Below, piece after piece: positions 36,663 through 47,833 of a stretch of 64,000 nucleotides of DNA. Under the pieces are notes generated by a model, which was given only the letters and a program-made list of their open reading frames with translations, was not told the origin of the DNA and searched no databases. This DNA comes from Halanaerobacter jeridensis (GTDB taxonomy: Bacteria > Bacillota > Halanaerobiia > Halobacteroidales > Halobacteroidaceae): assembly GCF_016908315.1 (NCBI RefSeq), contig NZ_JAFBDQ010000014.1:30692-94691 (forward strand), read 5' to 3'. The position numbers and the translations under genes were made by a program. Within the stretch, counting starts at the first letter, position 1, and the number at the start of each line of letters is the position of its first letter.

Positions 36663-38885
36663 TTACATACTCCTATGAAAGGTTCTTGCTATTACCTCCT
36701 GCTGTTGCTCTGGGGTTAAACGAATGAAGTTAACTGCATAACCTGATACTCTAATTGTTAACTGTGGATACTTCTCTGGATGATCTACAGCATCTAATAA
36801 TGTTTCCCGTTTTAGCACATTGACATTCAAATGATGAGCTCCTTTACTAAAGTAACCATCTAAAATAGAAACTAAGTTATCAATCCGTTCTTGATCATTA
36901 GCTCCTAAACTTTTTGGTACAACAGAGAAGGTATTAGAAATACCATCTTGGCAGTAATCGTATGGTAATTTAGCTACAGAGTTTAAGGATGCAATTGCCC
37001 CTGATTGATCGCGGCCGTGCATTGGATTAGCTCCTGGTGCAAATGGTTCACCTTTATCTCGACCGTCAGGTGTTGCTCCGGTTTTCTTACCGTATACAAC
37101 ATTAGAAGTAATCGTTAAAATGGATAATGAATGATCAGCATCTCGATATAGATCATGTTGTTCTAACTTGTTCATAAATCTCTTAATTACCTCTATTGCT
37201 AAATCATCAACTCGATCATCATCATTACCATACTTAGGAAAATCACCTTCAATTTCAAAATCAACAATTAAACCTTCTTCATTCTTAATTGGCTTTACTG
37301 TCGCATGCTTAATAGCACTTAAAGAATCAGCTATAATAGACAGACCGGCTACTCCAAAGCCCATGATGCGGTCTACTTCTGTATCATGTAGTGCCATTTG
37401 GACTCGTTCATAAGCATATTTATCATGCATATAATGAATAATATTTAATGCATCTACATACTTCTCTACTAACCAATCTAGTAAGGTGTCAAATTTATCC
37501 ATTACCTGCTCATACTCCAGCACATCTCCTTCATAAGGTTCAAATTCTGGGCCAACTTGCACGCCAGTTAATTCATCTTGTCCACCATTTAAAGCATATA
37601 ACAAGGTTTTAGGCAAATTACACCGTGCCCCAAAGAACTGCATCTCTTTGCCGGGACGCATACCAGACACACAACAAGCAATCCCATAATCGTCACCAAA
37701 CTCTAAGCGCATTAAATCATCATTTTCATATTGGATAGAGCTTGTATCTTTAGAAGCCTGAGCACAGAAATCTTTAAACGGCTTTGGTAACTGCTCGGAC
37801 CATAAGATAGTTAAATTAGGTTCTGGTGCTGGACCAAGATTATACAATGTATTCAAAATTCGATAGCTTGTCTTAGTAACTAGTGCTTCTCCATCAATAT
37901 TTAATCCACCTAATACAATAGTAATCCACATTGGATCCCCACTAAATAATTCATTATAGCCAGGTGTTCTCAATTGTCGAGCTAATCTCAACTTAATTAC
38001 AAAGTCATCGATTAATTCTTGGGCTTCCTCTTCTGTTAAGACTCCTCGGTCCATATCGCGTTCAATATAGATATCAAAGAATTCTGCCACACGACCAAAG
38101 GACATAGCTGCACCATTATTCTCTTGAATAGCAGCTAAATAACCCATATAAGTCCATTGAATTGCTTCTTGGGCATTTTCAGCCGGGCGGGAAAGATCTA
38201 AATCATAATTTTTCCCCAATTCTTTTAATTTCTTCAAAGCTTTAATCTGCTCACTCACTTCTTCTCTTAATCTTACATTCTCTTCTGTCATGCGGGTAGA
38301 CATATTTTCCAAATCTTTTTTCTTTTCTTCAATCAAGTGGTCTACTCCATATAATGCAACCCGCCGGTAATCTCCAATGATTCTGCCTCTTCCATAAGAA
38401 TCAGGCAAACCAGTAATTACACCTGAACGTCTAATTTCTCTTAATTCCGGAGTGTATACATCGTAAACTCCATCATTATGAGTCTTACGATATTTAGTGA
38501 ATATTTCATCAATTTCTTCATTTACTTCATAGCCGTATTCTTCAGCAGCTTTACGCGCCATTCTAATGCCACCGTAAGTATTCAAAGGTCTCTTTAATGG
38601 TTCATCAGTCTGTAATCCTACAATTTTCTCTGCCTCTTCTTCTATATAACCTGGGTCATAAGCATTAATATCTGCTACTGTGTCTACATCAACATCTAAC
38701 ATTCCATCATTCTCAATTTCTTTCCACAATAATTCTTTACACTGCTCCCATAATTCTTCTGTTCTAGTAGTTGGCCCTGCTAAAAACGATTTATCACCTG
38801 TATACTGTTGATAATTAGTCATCACAAAATTCCGGACGTCTATTTCTTCTTTCCACTTAGTCCCAGCAAAATTTAAATCTTTCAT
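36663..38885 (-). CDS. pflB: formate C-acetyltransferase (pyruvate formate-lyase)
   Basis: Glycyl radical enzyme: pyruvate + CoA to acetyl-CoA + formate. The 740-aa protein has the catalytic Cys pair in [15 protein letters not shown] (near residue 403) and the glycyl radical loop [11 protein letters not shown] (near 714, with Gly modified by PflA). N-terminal [17 protein letters not shown] matches PflB. SD AAGGAGG before the ATG. The 480-bp upstream gap holds a ZTP riboswitch with terminator, then a second putative promoter with a Fur-like box. Formate made here can feed 10-formyl-THF for PurN and PurH. Confidence 0.96.
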   Translation of the reverse strand: MKDLNFAGTKWKEEIDVRNFVMTNYQQYTGDKSFLAGPTTRTEELWEQCKELLWKEIENDGMLDVDVDTVADINAYDPGYIEEEAEKIVGLQTDEPLKRPLNTYGGIRMARKAAEEYGYEVNEEIDEIFTKYRKTHNDGVYDVYTPELREIRRSGVITGLPDSYGRGRIIGDYRRVALYGVDHLIEEKKKDLENMSTRMTEENVRLREEVSEQIKALKKLKELGKNYDLDLSRPAENAQEAIQWTYMGYLAAIQENNGAAMSFGRVAEFFDIYIERDMDRGVLTEEEAQELIDDFVIKLRLARQLRTPGYNELFSGDPMWITIVLGGLNIDGEALVTKTSYRILNTLYNLGPAPEPNLTILWSEQLPKPFKDFCAQASKDTSSIQYENDDLMRLEFGDDYGIACCVSGMRPGKEMQFFGARCNLPKTLLYALNGGQDELTGVQVGPEFEPYEGDVLEYEQVMDKFDTLLDWLVEKYVDALNIIHYMHDKYAYERVQMALHDTEVDRIMGFGVAGLSIIADSLSAIKHATVKPIKNEEGLIVDFEIEGDFPKYGNDDDRVDDLAIEVIKRFMNKLEQHDLYRDADHSLSILTITSNVVYGKKTGATPDGRDKGEPFAPGANPMHGRDQSGAIASLNSVAKLPYDYCQDGISNTFSVVPKSLGANDQERIDNLVSILDGYFSKGAHHLNVNVLKRETLLDAVDHPEKYPQLTIRVSGYAVNFIRLTPEQQQEVIARTFHRSM

Positions 38886-38941
38886 TTAAATGGCCTCCTT
38901 ATAAGCTAATTAATTTTAGTTTTATGGCAAAATTTAAATTA

Positions 38942-38994
38942 AAATGATTATCATTTGCAATTTAATACTAACATATTTATCACAGACTGGTCAA
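38942..38994 (-). promoter_or_regulatory. second pflB promoter with Fur-like palindrome
   Basis: Downstream of the ZTP riboswitch terminator: TTGACC (38994-38989), 18 nt, TAGTAT (38970-38965), then the palindrome AAATGATTATCATTT (38942-38956) where transcription would start. Position would let a Fur-family repressor block RNA polymerase. Would bypass the riboswitch. Confidence 0.5.
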
Positions 38995-39095
38995 TAAAAA
39001 AATATTAGTTAAACAATGGCGAATATTCACACAACTAAAACTATTTGAATACTTTTATTTTCTGTTAACTACGGTGTGATTATTTACTGCCAAAA

Positions 39096-39147
39096 TAAAA
39101 AAATCGCCCGCCCAGATAACATAAATACGTCATCCAGGCGGGCGATC
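39096..39147 (-). terminator. terminator of the ZTP riboswitch
   Basis: Minus strand ATCGCCCGCCTGG...ATCTGGGCGGGCGAT followed by TTTTTTT. The 5' arm is the conserved 3' segment of the aptamer, so ligand binding would compete with terminator formation and turn pflB on. Confidence 0.88.
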
Positions 39148-39212
39148 ATATATATCAGGTCGTGCTTCCTCATGGTTAATTCCATGGATCCGCCAGTTAC
39201 ACAACCCCTAAA
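39118..39212 (-). ncRNA. ZTP riboswitch (pfl motif) before pflB
   Basis: Minus-strand RNA with the hallmarks of the pfl motif: GGGGTTGTGTAACTGGCGG, a CCATGG.../AACCATG hairpin, GAGGAAGCACGACC and the 3' element CGCCCGCCTGG. The class senses ZTP/ZMP, which rise when 10-formyl-THF is short. pfl genes are the founding association of this motif. Confidence 0.93.
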
Positions 39213-39235
39213 TTGTATTTGAAATTCAATTATAG

Positions 39236-39263
39236 TAGATTTGGCAATGCCAAATCTCTACAT
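39236..39263. repeat. TTGGC palindrome, copy 5
   Basis: TAGATTTGGCAATGCCAAAT then CTCTACA. It lies just upstream of TATAAT (minus strand, near 39230), in the -35/spacer position of the probable riboswitch promoter, so here it could affect transcription. Confidence 0.6.
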
Positions 39264-39366
39264 TACAATGCCTATTTCTTAATCAATCTACAAATACATC
39301 ATAACATCTTTCTCTAATAACATCTAGTCTTTTTTATATTTTATCTTTTCTATTTTCCCCTTTAAT

Positions 39367-40650
<1,284 letters not shown>

Positions 40651-40669
40651 CTAAAAAAGCCCCCTATAA

Positions 40670-40966
40670 GTTTAGTAATTAGTAATGAGTAACTAGTAAT
40701 GAGTTAAAAACTAAAAACAAACCTTTACTATCTAAGATTTTTGGCTTATCTCTTTTCATTAATCTATTTTACATTTAGATTCTTTTATCTTTAATGATTT
40801 TTTACTTCTTTTGTTTTTGCTCTTTACTACCTTTACTCATCACTCATCACTCTTCACTAATCACTTTTTTCGTTTTTTCTACTCTTTTTCTTGTTACTGC
40901 TTTTTTATTTGCTCGTCACTCTTTACTCGTAACTGATTACTGCTTTTTATTCACTCATTACTATTC
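40670..40966. repeat. AT-rich palindromic intergenic repeat between purB2 and purA
   Basis: Made of repeated AGTAATGAGTAAC-like units on the left and their complements (CTCATCACTCATCAC, TTACTCGTAACTGATTACTG) on the right, related to the type 1 elements but lacking their hairpin ends. No gene is seen in this 316-bp gap; a plus-strand ORF inside it is only repeat sequence. Confidence 0.5.
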
Positions 40967-42262
40967 TTATTCCAACCCTAGTCTTTGATAAATAGTATCT
41001 ATATTCTGCAAGTGGTACGAATAATCAAATATTTCTTCCACTTCTTCTTCATTTAAATATTCTAATAACTCATCATCTGCCAATAATAATTCTTTAAAGC
41101 TTTGGTCTTCCTCCCAAGCTTTCATTGCATTACGCTGGGCAATATCATAAGCTTCTTCTCTCAGCATTCCTTTATCAACTAGATTTAACATTACTTTTTG
41201 AGAAAAGATTAAACCATTTGTTTTCTCTAAATTATCCTGCATATTATCTTCATGAACTCCTAATTCATAAACAACATCTTCAAATTTAGTTAACATATAA
41301 TCTACCAAAGTACTGCTATCAGGAAGTACAACTCGTTCTGCTGAAGAATGAGTTAAGTCCCGTTCATGCCATAAGTTAACATTTTCATAGCCAGTTTGAG
41401 CATTTGACTTTACAACTCTTGATAATCCAGATACCCGCTCACAAACAATTGGATTCTTTTTATGCGGCATGGCTGAAGAACCCTTTTGGCCCTTTTTAAA
41501 TGATTCTTCTACTTCCAAAATATCTGTCCGCTGTAAATTACGGATTTCAGTTGCAAATTTATCTAAAGAACTAGCAATATTAGCCATTACAGATAAGAAC
41601 TCAGCATGACGGTCACGTTGTAATATTTGTGAAGAAATAGCTGCTGGCTTTAAGTCTAGCTTTTCACAAGCCAACTTTTCTACTTCAGGATCAATATTAG
41701 CAAAAGTACCTACTGCTCCAGAAATTTTACCTACACTTACCCGTTCTAGCAAGCCTTCCGCTCGTTCTTGATGACGCTTAATCTCTGAATACCAATTAGC
41801 AAACTTCAATCCTAACGTTACAGGTTCAGCATGAACACCGTGAGTACGGCCAATCATTACTCGCATTTTATATTTTTTAGCCTGTTTAGCTAAAGCTTCA
41901 GCTAAAGAATCTAAATCATCTATAATTAATTCTGTGGCTTCTTTTAATTGCATTGCTCGGGCAGTATCCTTAATATCAGAAGAAGTCAAACCTTTATGTA
42001 TATACTTTGATTCTTCTCCTAAATTTTCTTTAACTGCTCCTAAAAAAGCTAACATATCATGTCTAGTTTCTGCTTCAATTTCTTTAATTCTTTTTACTGT
42101 AAATTGAGCATTATCTTTAATCTTCGTCACTACTTGCTTAGGCATCTGATCTAATTCAGCCATAGCTTCACAAACAGCTATTTCAATTTCTAACCAATAA
42201 TCAAATTTATTTTTTTCATTCCAGACCTGATCCATCTCAGGTAATGAATAGCGATCAATCAT
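40967..42262 (-). CDS. purB: adenylosuccinate lyase, second copy
   Basis: The 431-aa protein is the Bacillus-type PurB: RYSLPEMDQVWNEKNKFD opening, GRTHGVHAEPVTLGLK near residue 138, and the signature loop GSSAMPHKKNPIV near 262. It pairs with purA (AMP branch), whereas the 466-aa paralogue lies in the IMP operon. A division of labour is suggested by location, but both reactions are normally done by one PurB. SD AGGAGG before the ATG. Confidence 0.95.
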   Translation of the reverse strand: MIDRYSLPEMDQVWNEKNKFDYWLEIEIAVCEAMAELDQMPKQVVTKIKDNAQFTVKRIKEIEAETRHDMLAFLGAVKENLGEESKYIHKGLTSSDIKDTARAMQLKEATELIIDDLDSLAEALAKQAKKYKMRVMIGRTHGVHAEPVTLGLKFANWYSEIKRHQERAEGLLERVSVGKISGAVGTFANIDPEVEKLACEKLDLKPAAISSQILQRDRHAEFLSVMANIASSLDKFATEIRNLQRTDILEVEESFKKGQKGSSAMPHKKNPIVCERVSGLSRVVKSNAQTGYENVNLWHERDLTHSSAERVVLPDSSTLVDYMLTKFEDVVYELGVHEDNMQDNLEKTNGLIFSQKVMLNLVDKGMLREEAYDIAQRNAMKAWEEDQSFKELLLADDELLEYLNEEEVEEIFDYSYHLQNIDTIYQRLGLE

Positions 42263-42460
42263 TTGTTTTTTCCTCCTAGAAATTAATAATTACCAACGCA
42301 ACACTAATATAATAGCAAATCTTGAGCTTAATGTCAACGAAATTACGAAGTTTTAAATAACTACCTTCAGTAAATGTTCGTGTATATTCTGAAATAGCTT
42401 AGACCCTATTTAGCTATGAGCTTTGAGCTATAAGCATTGAGTTAAAATTTCAATCACAAA

Positions 42461-42505
42461 AAAAGAGTAAAGAGTAGATGAAGTCCACCTACTCCTCTCT
42501 TTTAG
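42461..42505 (-). terminator. terminator overlapping the end of dnaB
   Basis: Minus strand GAGTAGGTGGACTTCATCTACTC then TTTACTCTTTTTTT; its left arm begins at the dnaB stop region. Confidence 0.65.
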
Positions 42506-43820
42506 ACAAGTCAACAAACTTGGTATATTCTTTTTGAAAAGCCAATTCTACAGTACCTACGGGACCATTTCTCTGCTTACCAACAATTATCTCTGTAATC
42601 CCTTTCTTTTCTGTATCGGGATTATAGTATTCATCACGATAAATAAATGCTACCACATCTGCATCCTGCTCAATAGAACCACTAGCTCGTAAATCACTTA
42701 ACTGTGGTCGTTTATCATTTCTTTGTTCTACAGCTCGACTTAACTGTGATAAGGATACTACTGGTACATTTAACTCTCTACCTAATCCTTTTAAGGAACG
42801 AGAAATCTTAGAAACCTCTTGTTGGCGGCTTTCTGCCCCACCGCTACCTTGCATCAACTGTAAATAGTCAATTAAAATCAAATCTAAGCCGTGTTCAGCC
42901 TTAATTCTTCTTGCCTTAGCTCTCATTTCCATGACTGTAATACCTGGAGTATCATCAATAAATATATCAGATTCACCTAATCTACCTGCAGCCTGCGACA
43001 ATCTACGCCAGTCTGTATCACGTAACTGACCGGTTCGCAGACGGTGACTGTTAACCTGTGCTTCTGAACAAAGCATTCGCTGGACTAACTGTGATTTAGA
43101 CATCTCTAAAGAAAAAATAGCTACAGAAGTATCTTCCTCTACTGCAGCATATTGTCCTATATTCAATGCTAACGCAGTCTTACCCATACTAGGACGAGCA
43201 GCAATAATAATTAAATCCGATTCTTGAAATCCAGAAGTCATCTTATCTAAATCTCGAAAACCAGTTGGTACTCCTGTTACGTCCTCTTGAGTTTCATGCA
43301 ACTCTTCCAAGTCATCGAAAGTATCCATTAAAACATCTTTAATACCTGAAAATTCTTTAACACTTCTTTTTTCAGATACTTCAAAGATTAAACTTTCAGC
43401 TTGGTCTAATAAATCATCTACTTCTCCTTCATCTTTATAACCTAACTTAGAAATTTGATTAGATGTTTTAATCAAGCGTCTCAATATTGATTTTTCTTCT
43501 ACTATTTCAGCATAATGTTTGATGTTAGCAGCAGTAGGTACACTGTTGACTACACTAGTAATATAAGACGCTCCTCCAATTTCCTCCAATTTATCTTCTT
43601 CCCGTAATTTTTCACTTAAAGTTACTAAATCAACTGGATCACCTTTATCGAATAATTGACAAATAGCATTATAAATAGTTGCATGCTTCTGCCAATAAAA
43701 ATCTTCTGGTTCTAAACTCTCTACAGCTGTTGGAATAGCCTCTCTATCTAATAACATCGAACCTAAAGTTGATTTTTCAGCTTCTTCGCTACTTGGAGGA
43801 ACTTTATCTACTTCTGCCAT
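42489..43820 (-). CDS. dnaB: replicative DNA helicase
   Basis: Hexameric 5'-3' helicase of the replisome. From the ATG at 43820 (AAGGAGG upstream; the frame opens earlier at 43862 without support) it is 443 aa. N-terminal primase-binding domain (PPSSEEAEKSTLGSML), RecA-like core with Walker A ARPSMGKTALALNIG (near residue 210), Walker B LILIDYLQLM and the DnaB-specific LSQLSRAVEQRNDKRPQLSD. No intein. Follows lonC and rplI, the common clostridial order. Confidence 0.96.
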   Translation of the reverse strand: MAEVDKVPPSSEEAEKSTLGSMLLDREAIPTAVESLEPEDFYWQKHATIYNAICQLFDKGDPVDLVTLSEKLREEDKLEEIGGASYITSVVNSVPTAANIKHYAEIVEEKSILRRLIKTSNQISKLGYKDEGEVDDLLDQAESLIFEVSEKRSVKEFSGIKDVLMDTFDDLEELHETQEDVTGVPTGFRDLDKMTSGFQESDLIIIAARPSMGKTALALNIGQYAAVEEDTSVAIFSLEMSKSQLVQRMLCSEAQVNSHRLRTGQLRDTDWRRLSQAAGRLGESDIFIDDTPGITVMEMRAKARRIKAEHGLDLILIDYLQLMQGSGGAESRQQEVSKISRSLKGLGRELNVPVVSLSQLSRAVEQRNDKRPQLSDLRASGSIEQDADVVAFIYRDEYYNPDTEKKGITEIIVGKQRNGPVGTVELAFQKEYTKFVDLSKREE

Positions 43821-43870
43821 ACTATAAGCCTCCTTATCTATCTCAACAAAACAATATTCCATACTAGAAA

Positions 43871-45748
43871 TTATACTTTAGTAATTAACATTCGAGTTAA
43901 GACATCATCAATATTTTCTACCATAGTTATTTTTAATCTGTCATCAATACTAAAATCAGTCTTATTTTCTTGAGGAATTAATACTTCTGACATTTCTGCT
44001 TGATAAGCACCATAGATTTTCTCTCTAACTCCACCCACTGCCTTAATATCTCCCTGCAGTGATATCTCACCAGTTACAGCTACATCTTGTTTAACTGGGA
44101 TTTCTTCTAAAGCACTTATAATAGCTACAGCTATAGCAGTACCAGCTGATGGGCCATCAACTTTAGCCCCACCAACTAAATTAACGTGTAAATCATAATT
44201 TTGTAGATCTTTTCCTGTTTTCTTTCTTACAATTGTAGCAGCATTAAATACAGAATCTTGGGTCATATCTCCAGCAGTTTGATTAAATTTAATTTTTCCT
44301 TGTCCCTCAGTTGCTGCTGGAAAAACAACTGCTTCTACTTCTAATAACGAACCTAAAAAGCCATTAACTCCTAAACCTAATACTCTCCCTATTTTTCCTT
44401 CGCTAGTTACTTGGCCACGATTAATCAACGTCATTCTTCTTAACTTAGCTGCTTCTTCGACTTGCTCACCAGTAATTCGATTATCATCATGATATAAAGC
44501 CAAATTATATGCATCTAATAATAAATTAATCGCTGTTCTACCTTCAGAAGTATAATCACTAATTTTTTCTACTGCTTTATCTTCAAAATTAAAATCTAAT
44601 TTAAGAGCAGCCTGCTGTACAATCTTTTTTATTTTATCTTTAGTTAATGGTTCAAAAAATACACTAGAAGTTCTAGAACGCAGTGCCGGATTAATTTCTT
44701 GCGGAGTTCTAGTAGTAGCTCCAATTAAAATAAAGTCAGCTGGAGCACCAGAGGCAAAAAGTTTCTTTATATAATCAGGAACTTTTTTATCGCTCTGTTC
44801 AAAATAAGAAGAATCAAATTGTACTCGCTTATCTTCCAATACTTTTAATAATTTATTTTGTAGCTCAGGGTCTAATTCACCAATTTCATCTATAAATAGA
44901 ACACCGCCATGAGCTTCAGTAACTAGACCTAATTTAGGTTCTGGAATTCCTGCTTGACTCAACTTTCCTTTAGCTCCTTGATAAATAGGGTCATGAACAG
45001 AACCCAACAGCGGATTAGTTATTTCTCTTGGGTCCCAGCGCAAAGTAGTAGCATCTACTTCAACAAAATTAGCCTTTTTTGAAAATGGACTGCTACCTTT
45101 AGATTTAGCAACTTCTAAAGCTAATCTAGCAGCAGTAGTTTTACCTACACCAGGTGGCCCATAAATAATTAAATGCTGGGGATAAGGGGATTGCAGTTTA
45201 GATAATAAAGCTTTAACCCCCTCTTGTTGACCAACTATTTCTTCAATCTTCTGCGGACTAACTAAATTTAAAGCAGATACATTCAAACTATTAGCTTCTA
45301 AGGATTCTAATTCAAGTTCTTTCTTTAATACCTGCGGGCTAGAAGAAAATTCATCTTTACTTTCAGACTTAATTATTTCTTTTCGTAGTTGTTTAAGATA
45401 CTGATGTTCTTTTTCTGCTAATTTATCACTGATTCTTTTCTCAACTCTTTTTTTAGCCATTTTTTCTGCTTGTTGAGATACTAATTCATCTTCTAAGTGC
45501 TGCATTAATTCTAATTTAGCATTATTACCAGAGGGGAGTTTGTCCAAAGTTGGATTATCAAGTACTATTTTCTGTAGTGCAATTAATTTCTGATTAATTT
45601 TATTTGAATCTAAAGCATCTAATACATTTAATTTACCTGCCTTAACTAGTAGATCATCTGTAGAATATAGGTCTGATAAAAGAGCAAAAAGAGCAGCTAT
45701 TTTAGTCTCTAACTGCTCTTCTTGCACTATAGTATCTTGATCTGGCAT
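43871..45748 (-). CDS. lonC: spore-type Lon family ATP-dependent protease (LonC)
   Basis: 625-aa Lon-like protease of the type found in spore formers next to dnaB and rplI. Residues 1-160 are a helical N-terminal region; the AAA+ module has Walker A LIIYGPPGVGKTTAARLAL (near 193) and Walker B GGVLFIDEIGEL (near 263); the C-terminal Lon protease domain has the catalytic Ser in GAKVDGPSAGTA (near 537) and the Lys in QGDIKAVGGVREKIYGA (near 577). The large substrate-binding N domain of LonA is lacking. SD AAAGGGG before the ATG. Confidence 0.92.
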   Translation of the reverse strand: MPDQDTIVQEEQLETKIAALFALLSDLYSTDDLLVKAGKLNVLDALDSNKINQKLIALQKIVLDNPTLDKLPSGNNAKLELMQHLEDELVSQQAEKMAKKRVEKRISDKLAEKEHQYLKQLRKEIIKSESKDEFSSSPQVLKKELELESLEANSLNVSALNLVSPQKIEEIVGQQEGVKALLSKLQSPYPQHLIIYGPPGVGKTTAARLALEVAKSKGSSPFSKKANFVEVDATTLRWDPREITNPLLGSVHDPIYQGAKGKLSQAGIPEPKLGLVTEAHGGVLFIDEIGELDPELQNKLLKVLEDKRVQFDSSYFEQSDKKVPDYIKKLFASGAPADFILIGATTRTPQEINPALRSRTSSVFFEPLTKDKIKKIVQQAALKLDFNFEDKAVEKISDYTSEGRTAINLLLDAYNLALYHDDNRITGEQVEEAAKLRRMTLINRGQVTSEGKIGRVLGLGVNGFLGSLLEVEAVVFPAATEGQGKIKFNQTAGDMTQDSVFNAATIVRKKTGKDLQNYDLHVNLVGGAKVDGPSAGTAIAVAIISALEEIPVKQDVAVTGEISLQGDIKAVGGVREKIYGAYQAEMSEVLIPQENKTDFSIDDRLKITMVENIDDVLTRMLITKV

Positions 45749-45778
45749 ATGATCCCCTTTCTAATCTTTTATCGTCAA

Positions 45779-46225
45779 CTACGCTTCAATCACCTTTACT
45801 TTTACGGTAGCAGTTACATCTTTATGTAACTTAATATCTACCGGTTTAACACCTAAATTTTTAATATTTTCATCTAAATCAATATTTCTTTTATCAATCT
45901 TTTCACCTGTTTCAGCTTCGATTTCATCTGCAATATCCATACTTGTTACAGAACCAAATAAACGATTATTATCTCCAGCTTTAACTGCAATTTCTAAAAC
46001 TAAACCTTCTAATTCTTCAGCTTTCTTTTGAGCTTCTTTTCTTTCTTCTTCCTTCTGCTTCTGTTTAGACTTTTTCTTCTGCTCTAAATTATTTAAATTC
46101 TGCTTAGTGGCTTCTTTAGCAAGCCCTCGAGGTAATAAATAATTACGAGCATGTCCATCAGCTGCTTCAACTACATCACCTTTGTTTCCTAAATTACTTA
46201 CATCTTCTTGCAAAATAACTTTCAT
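45779..46225 (-). CDS. rplI: 50S ribosomal protein L9
   Basis: 148 aa with MKVILQEDVSNLGNKGDVV and DGHARNYLLPRGLAKEAT, the L9 N-terminal RNA-binding domain, a charged connecting helix (residues 45-75, KKKSKQKQKEEERKEA) and the C-terminal domain. SD GGAGGGG. Usual neighbour of dnaB and the yybS/DUF2232 gene. Confidence 0.97.
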   Translation of the reverse strand: MKVILQEDVSNLGNKGDVVEAADGHARNYLLPRGLAKEATKQNLNNLEQKKKSKQKQKEEERKEAQKKAEELEGLVLEIAVKAGDNNRLFGSVTSMDIADEIEAETGEKIDKRNIDLDENIKNLGVKPVDIKLHKDVTATVKVKVIEA

Positions 46226-46293
46226 AATACCCCTCCAATCTTGATTATATAATATTAAACTATAGTTAACAATAAATCATTATTGGTAACTCA

Positions 46294-47172
46294 TTAAGCA
46301 TCATCTAAATTACGAAAATCAAACCAAAGATCAAAAATCCCTATAAAAAATAATAAATTGATTATTAGAGGAAAAAATAATATAGCAACTATTAAGTACC
46401 ACTTAGATACTTCTTTAGTGGTATAAAAATGATAAGCGACTGCTAATCCTTGTAATGAAAATAAAAAGGTCAATAATATATATAAATTATCAAAGAAGAT
46501 ATTATTAAATAACAGAGCTAATAAGTAGCCTAGGATAAGTAATTTTGATAATTTAAACTTTTCAATTTTTAATTGATAAGGATAGTTGAAATTTAATTTA
46601 GATAAGACATTAATACTAAAATAATAATTTAAGATAGCAATTAATAAACCACTACATAGCATTAAAGTAGGGAAAGTTGTTTTTAAAGTTCTAATTAACT
46701 GTTCAGAAACCTGATTCGTAACTTCAGCAGAAAACCCTAATTGTTTATAATTTTGGGCTACTATATTTATTTGTTCTGTCAATTGAGCTGTAATATTAGT
46801 ATGTAATACATATTGAACTACAAAAAAAGTTAATAAAAATGAACTTGCTGCTGCAATGGTTCCAATTCCTATTATAATTTTAGGTTTGAATCCTTCATCA
46901 AAAGCAGCACCTAAACTAACTCCTAATAAACCAGTATAAAATATTGCAAATAAAAATAATCCCGGATTAATTAAAATAAATAATATAATTGCACTGACTA
47001 AACTAATTATAATTCCTAATCTACTATTCCATCTTGTAACTGCTATAATTATAGGTAAAGGAGATAGAATTAATAAAATATTACCTAACATCGGTAGAAA
47101 AAATCCAATAATAATAATTACCGTTACAAGAGCTGCTAGTAAAGCCCCTTCCACTACTTCTTTAGTCTCCAA
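46294..47172 (-). CDS. DUF2232 membrane protein (YybS-like)
   Basis: 292-aa integral membrane protein with about eight hydrophobic segments, starting METKEVVEGALLAALVTVII. Position between rplI and rpsR and the GALLAAL start match the DUF2232/YybS family, of unknown function, possibly related to energy-coupling S components. It begins with TTG after AGGTGG. It is 10 bp after the MazG-like gene, so co-transcribed. Confidence 0.85.
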   Translation of the reverse strand: METKEVVEGALLAALVTVIIIIGFFLPMLGNILLILSPLPIIIAVTRWNSRLGIIISLVSAIILFILINPGLFLFAIFYTGLLGVSLGAAFDEGFKPKIIIGIGTIAAASSFLLTFFVVQYVLHTNITAQLTEQINIVAQNYKQLGFSAEVTNQVSEQLIRTLKTTFPTLMLCSGLLIAILNYYFSINVLSKLNFNYPYQLKIEKFKLSKLLILGYLLALLFNNIFFDNLYILLTFLFSLQGLAVAYHFYTTKEVSKWYLIVAILFFPLIINLLFFIGIFDLWFDFRNLDDA

Positions 47173-47181
47173 AAAACCACC

Positions 47182-47499
47182 TCAATTTCTTTTCTTAAAA
47201 TGCTCTAACAATTGGCTTAACTCACCATACCAATTTTCTATTTGATGTTCAGCATGTATATTATCTTCTAATCTTTCTTCTAGTCTCCGATTTAATTGCT
47301 GGAAAGAATAGCCTAACCTCTTAGCAAGTAAATATGCAGCCATTACAATATTAGCAAGGATTGTTAATATCTTTTCTTCTTGGTTTTTGACCATTGATTT
47401 AAATAATGAGGATACGTTACTTAACAATTCAGTTTTAAGCCATTCAATGACTTTTAAATTTTTGGTGATTGATTTATCTTTAGGATTAAAGTTATTCAT
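47182..47499 (-). CDS. MazG-like family protein
   Basis: 105 aa. All-helical small protein (KDKSITKNLKVIEWLKTELL, then ILANIVMAAYLLAKRLGYSF) typical of the MazG-like family located between rpsR and yybS in clostridia. It lacks a full set of acidic MazG catalytic residues that I can identify, so enzymatic activity is doubtful. Start at the ATG at 47499 after GGGAGG; the frame also opens at 47517. Confidence 0.75.
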   Translation of the reverse strand: MNNFNPKDKSITKNLKVIEWLKTELLSNVSSLFKSMVKNQEEKILTILANIVMAAYLLAKRLGYSFQQLNRRLEERLEDNIHAEHQIENWYGELSQLLEHFKKRN

Positions 47500-47554
47500 T
47501 AATATCCTCCCAAGCAATCGCTATTAAACTTAAATATTTCACTAATTTTTGAAC

Positions 47555-47580
47555 AATAAAAGGAGGCATAATGCCCCCTC
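47555..47580 (-). terminator. terminator after rpsR
   Basis: Minus strand GGGGGCAT-TATGCCTCC followed by TTTTATTG. Confidence 0.65.
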
Positions 47581-47592
47581 TTAATTTCTAAG

Positions 47593-47805
47593 TTAGTCTA
47601 TTTTATAAGGTAATAAAGCAACACTTCGTGCTTGCTTTATTGCTTTAGTCAATTGTCTTTGATGACGTGCACAATTTCCAGAAATTCTGCGAGGTAAAAT
47701 TTTGCCTCGGTCAGTAATATATTTCTGTAAAATATTAATCTTTTTATAATCAATCTTATTTACACTATTCGCACAAAAATCACATGATTTTCCTCGAGGT
47801 GCCAT
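47593..47805 (-). CDS. rpsR: 30S ribosomal protein S18
   Basis: 70 aa with [20 protein letters not shown] and the RNA-binding [20 protein letters not shown]. It keeps the Cys-rich start CDFC with a later Cys, a zinc-binding-type S18. SD AAAGGAGGG. Third gene of rpsF-ssb-rpsR. Confidence 0.97.
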   Translation of the reverse strand: MAPRGKSCDFCANSVNKIDYKKINILQKYITDRGKILPRRISGNCARHQRQLTKAIKQARSVALLPYKID

Positions 47806-47833
47806 TACTTTTCCCTCCTTTTAACAAACAATT

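Noticed and set aside
40794..40988. Plus-strand 64-codon ORF between purB and purA
   Set aside because: Consists of translated CTCATCACT-like palindromic repeat units; no binding site.
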